The notes under the pieces are model-generated. The model was not told the origin of the DNA. It did not search any database and saw nothing but the letters and a program-made list of their open reading frames with translations. This document shows positions 58,201-64,000 of a stretch of 64,000 nt of DNA, piece after piece. Each line of letters starts with the position of its first letter. The first letter of the stretch is position 1. The stretch spans positions 6,972,001-7,036,000 of the forward strand of contig OX637402.1 of assembly GCA_951799425.1 (NCBI GenBank). The letters run 5' to 3'. This DNA comes from Ilex aquifolium. Taxonomy: Eukaryota > Streptophyta > Magnoliopsida > Aquifoliales > Aquifoliaceae. Position numbers and translations under genes: made by a program.

Positions 58201-59900
58201 TGGAAGATTACGACTTCACGTTGCATTACCATCCTGGTAAGGCAAATGTGGTGGCTGACGCACTTAGCCGGAAGTCAAGGGGAGTCTTGGCTAGTATGGC
58301 TTCCCGGGAGTGGGAAATGCTCGAAACTGTGGGACAGTTTGGGCTACATTACATGGGGCAGGCTCAGGGTACCTTGGGAAGTTTGGTGGCTACGCCGTCC
58401 CTACTGAGCAGAGTGATTGAGTCTCAGGGGCAAGACCCAGAGATAGTGTCCATTAAGGACCGGGTGCAGTCGGGTACAGGTGACGAGGGCTGGGCCATTC
58501 ATTTGGATGGTAGTCTTCGGTATAGGGAAAGGATTGTGGTTCCCCAATCTCCAGATCTAAGGGAGGAGATTCTTAGGGAATTTCATTGTTCCCGTTTTGC
58601 GGTTCATCCAGGGGGCACGAAGATGTATCATGATCTTCGTCGCCAGTATTATTGGAGTGGGATGAAGAGACAAGTTGGTGAAATTGTTGGTAGATGTCTC
58701 ACATGTCAGCAAGTGAAGGCTGAACACCAGAGACCAGCGGGATTACTCCAGCCTTTGGAGGTAGCTGAGTGGAAGTGGGAGCATGTCACGATGGATTTTG
58801 TGACTCACTTGCCACGGACATCGCGGGGACATGATGCGGTGTGGGTGATAGTGGACCGGCTTACGAAGTCGGCACACTTCTTGGCTGTGCGGATGACCTT
58901 CACATTGGAGGAATTTTGTAGGTTATATATACGGGAGATTGTCCGATTGCATGGGGTGCCCGTATCTATAGTATCGGATCGGGATCCCAGATTCACATCT
59001 CATTTTTGGGAGAGTTTCCAGCGAACCATGGGGACTCAGTTGATGATGAGCACTGCTTTTCATCCCCAGACGGACGGTCAGTCTGAGAGGACCATCCAGA
59101 CACTAGAGGACATGCTGCGTGCATGCGTCCTAGACCTCAAGGGAAGCTGGGAAGATCACTTACCCTTGGTAGAGTTTGCCTATAACAATAGTTATCAGGC
59201 GAGCATACAGATGGCACCCTATGAGGCATTATATGGGAGGCCTTGTAGATCTCCGGTTTGTTGGACGGAGGTTAGAGAGAGACCCTCTACGGGTCCAGAG
59301 TTGATTAGAGACACCTCAGAGAAGGTGGATTTGATACGGAATCGTCTTCTCACGGCGCAGAGCAGGCAGAAGAGCTATGCCGACAGACGACGGCGACCTC
59401 TAGAGTTTGAGGTGGGAGATCACGTATTCTTGAAGGTTATGCCTACGAGAGGAGTGGTCAGGTTCGGCAAGCGGGGAAAACTGTCTCCGAGATATATCGG
59501 GCCCTTCGAGGTACTCGAGAGGGTTGGTGTAGTTGCTTACCGATTGGCGTTACCGCCTGATTTAGCAGGTGTTCACGCAGTATTCCATGTCTCTATGCTC
59601 CGGAAATACACACCAGATCCGACTCATGTGGTGGATTGGGGCGAGCTTGTTGTTGATACAGATGGGACCTTCGAGGAGGGACCGGTGCGTATTATGGATA
59701 GCCGGGAACAGGTTTTGCGAGGCAAGACCGTGAGGCTAGTGAAGGTGCTTTGGCAGCACCGGGGAGTAGAGGAGGCAACATGGGAGCGTGAGGACACCAT
59801 ACGTGCCAATTACCCTTTCCTGTTTGAGGATAGAGGTACATTTTCATACTTACGGCTTGGTATTGAGAGTACATTACTTGTTGCATATGCATGCTATTAA
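55276..59900 (+). pseudogene. gag-pol: Gag-Pol of D copy 2, one frameshift and a lost stop
   Basis: Same order and motifs as copy 1, including the Phe-containing knuckle, DSGAS protease, FVDD, RNase H and integrase acidic residues. A single missing base between 56833 and 56834 (GTGTTTACCCC against GTGCTTTACCCC in copy 1) ends the first frame at 56877, after Gag and protease. RT onward is open from 56802 in the next frame to 59900. The copy 1 stop TAG is TAC at 59847-59849, adding 17 residues. Substitutions against copy 1 include Met for Thr near the protease end, Phe for Leu after RT, Gly for Asp before the integrase zinc region, and Arg for Gly and Asn for Lys in the integrase C-terminus. 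Gag and protease could still be made alone. Confidence 0.95.
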
Positions 59901-59940
59901 ATGTATATGTGTATGTGAATTTCAGGGACGAAATTCTTTT

Positions 59941-59953
59941 AAGGGGGGAAGAA
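59941..59953 (+). other. Polypurine tract of D body 2
   Basis: AAGGGGGGAAGAA directly before LTR3. It has one G changed to A relative to body 1 and is identical to the M tract. Confidence 0.9.
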
Positions 59954-60343
59954 TGTGAAACCCGGGAAAATTTGAAATTTTTCTGAAAAAGGGCAAAATG
60001 GTAATTTGCCATTACTGCACGTATTTGAAATACATATGTTCTAGACCTCGGATGAGGAAACGGAGTGCGTCGTTGGATTCGCAACGCGAAATCTAGTGAC
60101 CACCAGAAATTTCGTTGAATTCCGAGATAGTCGGATTTTGCACGTAGTTCGAGACGACTGCGTGGCGATTGACCTTTTAAAGGTCCCCAAAAACGAGAAA
60201 TATTAAATTTCCTTAAAATTAAGTTAAAGTTCAAATAAAATTAAATTGAAGTTAAACCGAGATCAAATAAATCGTTTCGGGATAAAAATCAGACCCGATT
60301 AAGTGGGGGACATGTGGCGCGACTCGGGCCAAGTCTTAAAAAG

Positions 60344-60352
60344 TATAAAAGG
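60344..60352 (+). promoter_or_regulatory. TATA box of D LTR3
   Basis: TATAAAAGG at offset +391. It would read out into the flanking LTR S6. Confidence 0.6.
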
Positions 60353-62109
60353 GGCAAAATATCTGAAAAATCAGATATTCTATACCCATTTGGCCGGCTG
60401 GTTCAGGCGTGAGAAGAGAGAAAGAGAGAAAATCAATTCTTCAAGTCTTCTCTCTTGGATTCCCGGAGCTCCGTCGCTCGGATCAACAAGAACCAAGAAT
60501 TAAAGTTGCTCTACGCGGTGAGGGCTTCGACTACGTACCAAAAACAAGGCGTTTCACCGAATATCCAAGGGTGAAGTTTGGGGAAAGTCTTGGTTTTTGA
60601 GTGATTTTGGTGTATAGAGATTGCCTACATCTCTATTGAGGTAAGGGTTATTCCTATCTTGGATCATTCTACCCTAGGTGTAGCTAGGTTAAGGATATAT
60701 ATATATATATACATGCATGTGTAATGATGTATATATGTGTTTATGGTTATGAGTATGAAAAGGTGAGCATGAAATTGGTTTAGGCTAGATCCTAGTTTAA
60801 TTTTGATATAAGGATGTTACATGTAATTCATCATATGACTTATGGCTATTGGAGGCATGCTATGTGTTATGAAATGTGCCTTGAAAGTGTTGGATAAGCA
60901 TGCTATGAGTTTATACATTGTGCCTATAAGGTGTTCGATAAAATGCCTTGATTGTTTAAATGGTTATTTGATGCCATTGGAATCACATGTTTGAATGTGT
61001 TATGGATGTGTTGACATATGCTCATTGATATGTTGTTTATGATGGTTTATGGAATTTACATGCTTATGATTTAAATTCCATGGAATGTGAGGATATGTGT
61101 TGATTATTGCTCATGTAGTATACATTACATATTGGGCATGATCATGGCATCACATTCATGGGACAATTGCATGAGTGTTGGTGTGTGGGAGATGCATAGA
61201 TTTAATCGACACCTTGTTTGGTGCTTGATATGTGGGCTCGGGAGAAATTGGATCGACGATCCTTTTTGAGTCGCATGTTGCATAAGGAAAACTTGTGTTG
61301 GGTATAGCAAGAAGGGGCATGGCGACTTCCTTGGGTGCAAAACCCTAAACCACTTGGTTGAGTCACTTGGCCGGCGGTGAGATTCCAGAAAAGTGACACG
61401 GTGTACGGAACCGGCGGTGTGATTCCGAAAATCCGTTGCCCAAAGAAAACACAAGGATTTGGTTATAAAAACACCCATTCAATGGGTAGATTCCAATAAT
61501 GATCGGATTTCATAACGATCATTGGAAGGATTTTTCCGTCAATAGACGGGTTGCATTACACTTTGGCGTTGCATTGTGTTGTGTGAGTCGGTGAGGACTC
61601 GGGTTGAAATGCATGGGTGAGTGTCACTTCATTCCATGGCATAGCATTGTTGCATTCCATCATAGAATGCATAAGTATGAGAAATGATTAATTATATGTT
61701 TATGTGATGATTACATGAGCATGTGCATCTAGGGGAAGAGTAACCTCTATAGGTTTATCTCTACTGGGCGTTGTGCTCACCCTATACGGGAAACAATTTC
61801 AGGTGTCGGGTTTACACCGGCGATTGGCTCCCATGGAGAGCATCAAGGGTGAAGGGGGCCTAAGTGCGGCCTTATCTCAAGATTTTGTAAACCTTTTGTT
61901 TTACAATGGTTTATGACATGTAAATTTTGTATAAACAAACTTATTTCATTCCCTTTTTGAATTATATTTGTATGGGATAGATTGTAATGGTCGTGTATGG
62001 ATCTTGTGCAAAATGTAAAAATATAGTTGTACATGTCTTGGATGATGTGGAATTGAGTTAGGATGAATTGGAAATGAAAAATGGAGCAAGAAAGCAAATC
62101 TGGGCAGCA

Positions 62110-62282
62110 ACTACCGGTAGTCAATGGGTAACTACCGGTAGTCGACTGTCCAGTGTGTATCAGCTACCGGTAGCCAACAGGTAGTCGTAACTCCAGAAGG
62201 TTTCGGCTACCGGTAGACAACAGGTAGTCGTAACTCCAGAATGTTTCGGCTACCGGTAGCCGATAAACAGCTACCGGTAGTC
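62110..62282 (+). repeat. CTACCGGTAG palindrome cluster in D LTR3
   Basis: Identical arrangement to LTR1. Confidence 0.85.
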
Positions 62283-62580
62283 ATTCCAAAAATCTGAAAT
62301 TTTCAATTGTTTTGCCAAATCTTTGGGCTTTGAATTTCCTTCCCTTAGATGATCAAAGTGGACCCTAATGGGGTACAAACCACGGTGTATGGAACTTTAA
62401 TTGAATCAAATGAATGTTAAACCGAATTTTCATTATGGGTTATAATCCCGGCTTAATAATATTCTTGATGTGGTGTTGGGCTAAGCGATATCCACGGATG
62501 TTTCCGCGGGTTGATGGGTTATCAACGGGACCCCCGGATTTTGGGGTGTCGCATAATATGCTAATTTTAAGTGCTAATCA

Positions 62581-64000
62581 TTCTACCGGTAGAAGAGCCC
62601 AGCTTGCCCCTAATTCAATTTTTTTTTTTCAATTTCAACTCATCCAATCTCATACAACATCCACCCAAACTCATATAACATCAAATTTTGCACAAAACAT
62701 AGTTCATATGACTTTGTTTTTCAATCTTTTATACAATCTTACATGTCCAAAAAATAAGTTACACATTTGTTTTACAAAAACGTAATTTAAAGCCATAACT
62801 TGGCTTTCTTCGTAAATAAGGGCCCAAGTGAGAGCCATCCACCGGCGCTTGTCCCGCACTAGAAATGTTGTCCCTATAAAGGGTGAGTCACGCTCAATAG
62901 GGTATCTCCTCAAGAGACTACTTCCCAACCTAGATGCATATGACATGCTCACAAGCAATTCAACAATCAAACAAGCATTCATCCAAGAACATACAACTTC
63001 AAGAATGAATGTCATGCCATGTTATGAGGTGAGACTCACACATACAATGCAACCCGAGCCTTCACCGGCTCCCATAACACATGCAATACCAAGCGTATGA
63101 ATCCGGGCTTTCCAAGTCTTCGTCATTGATGTTTCACATCCAATGACCATTTAAAAATCTCGGGTCCTTCTTGGGGTGGGTATTCATGGACTTCCACTAA
63201 TGGGCACCCAACCGACACGGCATTTATCGACTTCCACCAACGGCTCCACATACGCCGACACACTTTATGGACTAAATACCAATGAAGTGTCTATCAAAAT
63301 CACCGGGCCTTGCACTCGAGGGAAAATCTAGCCCTTCTTGCTAACCTCGACCCTATTTTCAATTCAAACCTGTGCGACTCAGTCGAACTTTGGTCCATCG
63401 TTCCCGAGCCCACACATCATCCACCACGAATGGTGTTTGATCAAAAACATGCACACACTCACACCCATGTTATATGCCTACGAATGTGATGCTTCCCGTG
63501 CATATGCAATGTAATGAACAATTGCATTTCACATAATTATGCACCCAAGATTTCAATTGCAATTCCATTGTCATGTTCATCATATCATAAACATATAATT
63601 AAACTCCACAATTACCACCAAGCATGTTCTAACATTTTCAATGAAACCAACATGCTAAATCAACATTTGCATTTTATCAAACACCTTCAAGGCATAAATG
63701 TAAACACATAGCATGCCCAATCAACACATTTCTCATGAAATTACCAAAACAAACAATTTCACCCAGAACCCAATTCATGAAAAAATTTGTTTTATACATT
63801 TATGTACCATTTTCATTCCCTAGTTAATCTAGAAAAACATTTCGACAAGAGATTCCATATGAAGTAATGCTACCCATTCCATTCGAAACCCTAGGTTGAA
63901 AATAAACCTAGCTATGAGAAGAACCCTACCTCTTGAAGCGTGATACACGTAGTAGGAACTCCAAGGAAACCAAAATCAAGCATCAAGCCTAGATTTCCAA
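62581..64000 (-). repeat. S6: S1-like LTR (minus), continuing past the window
   Basis: Parallels S1 from 14610 through 15480, then 17751-18370: CTACCGGTAG at 62583-62592, GCTCAATAGGGTATCTCCT near 62893 and the end of the upstream part near 63990. It is uninterrupted where S1 carries S2, so it supplies the empty-site comparison. The ~350 bases at its 3' end are missing here. 62559-62580 is the tail of G. Confidence 0.75.

Larger units (their letters stand above)
44666..62553 (+). mobile_element. Element D: tandem three-LTR, two-body chromovirus (Tekay/Del-like)
   Basis: LTR1-body1-LTR2-body2-LTR3, with TAATA only at the outer ends (44661-44665 and 62554-62558). The bodies are about 5.05 kb, and each has an initiator-Met primer site and a polypurine tract. 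The LTRs differ by about half a dozen substitutions each, counted by eye, so the unit is recent. Long 2.6 kb LTRs, a Met primer site and a chromodomain-like end after integrase fit the Tekay/Del chromovirus clade. No CACAG or other duplicate sits at the inner LTR borders, so this is one insertion event that was later or previously tandemised. Confidence 0.95.
59954..62553 (+). repeat. LTR3 of D
   Basis: 2600 bp, without the 19-base deletion of LTR2. The end reads GTGTCGCA instead of GTGTCACA, followed by the TAATA target duplicate. Confidence 0.95.

Noticed and set aside
52320-59953. Second D body as an assembly duplication
   Set aside because: The bodies differ by a frameshift, a lost stop and many substitutions, and LTR2 has its own 19-base deletion. 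A simple assembly repeat would be identical.
44666-62553. Two independent D insertions side by side
   Set aside because: They share the middle LTR, and the target duplication is only at the outer ends.
1-64000. Host genes, tRNA or rRNA genes
   Set aside because: The only tRNA-like matches are primer binding sites of 12-19 bases; no exon-intron gene with a recognisable host domain was seen.

Overview
The window looks like a repeat-rich, probably pericentromeric block of a flowering-plant nuclear genome. I find no host gene, tRNA, rRNA or bacterial feature. Almost every base belongs to Ty3/gypsy LTR retrotransposons, one Ty1/copia remnant and several solo or broken LTRs, nested in each other. 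The species cannot be named from the sequence. All family and clade names come from motif recognition by eye; no search was run.

Layout. 1-11498 (minus): an old Athila-type element 'A', cut by the window edge, with a tRNA-Asp-type primer site, a gag-pol broken by at least eight stops and one frameshift, two polypurine tracts and an envelope-position ORF with a membrane segment. A sits in 'E0' (11499-26293, minus), a decayed chromovirus-like element whose gag is split by a solo LTR 'S1' (14247-22949, minus). S1 is itself split by a plus-strand solo LTR 'S2' (15494-17745) and by 'M' (18538-22480, plus). M is a 3.9 kb chromovirus derivative with two 81 bp LTRs and a perfect 5 bp target duplication. 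26356-34197 holds LTR 'F', a copia gag remnant, solo LTR 'S3' (29315-31703), LTR fragment 'S4' and F-related LTR 'Fp'. 34198-43146 (plus) is a second Athila-type element 'C', also decayed, with a truncated 3' LTR. 43147-44660 is LTR debris ('G').

44666-62553 (plus) is the youngest unit, 'D'. It has three nearly identical 2.6 kb LTRs around two internal regions, bounded by a single TAATA target duplication. Copy 1 has one intact 1524-residue Gag-Pol with all catalytic residues visible. Copy 2 carries a one-base deletion and a lost stop codon. After D the window ends in another minus-strand LTR ('S6').

Within each element the parts follow the usual retrotransposon order: the LTR promoter makes the RNA, the primer site next to the 5' LTR and the polypurine tract next to the 3' LTR prime the two DNA strands, and Gag, protease, reverse transcriptase, RNase H and integrase carry out packaging, copying and insertion. 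Only D copy 1 appears able to encode all of these.

The most unusual observations are: M with 81 bp LTRs; the three-LTR tandem D; a hairpin with a GGAC-type loop before both the internal and the terminal polypurine tract of A and C; clusters of family-specific perfect palindromes in nearly every LTR; and a copy of the LTR palindrome block placed upstream of the envelope-position ORF of A.
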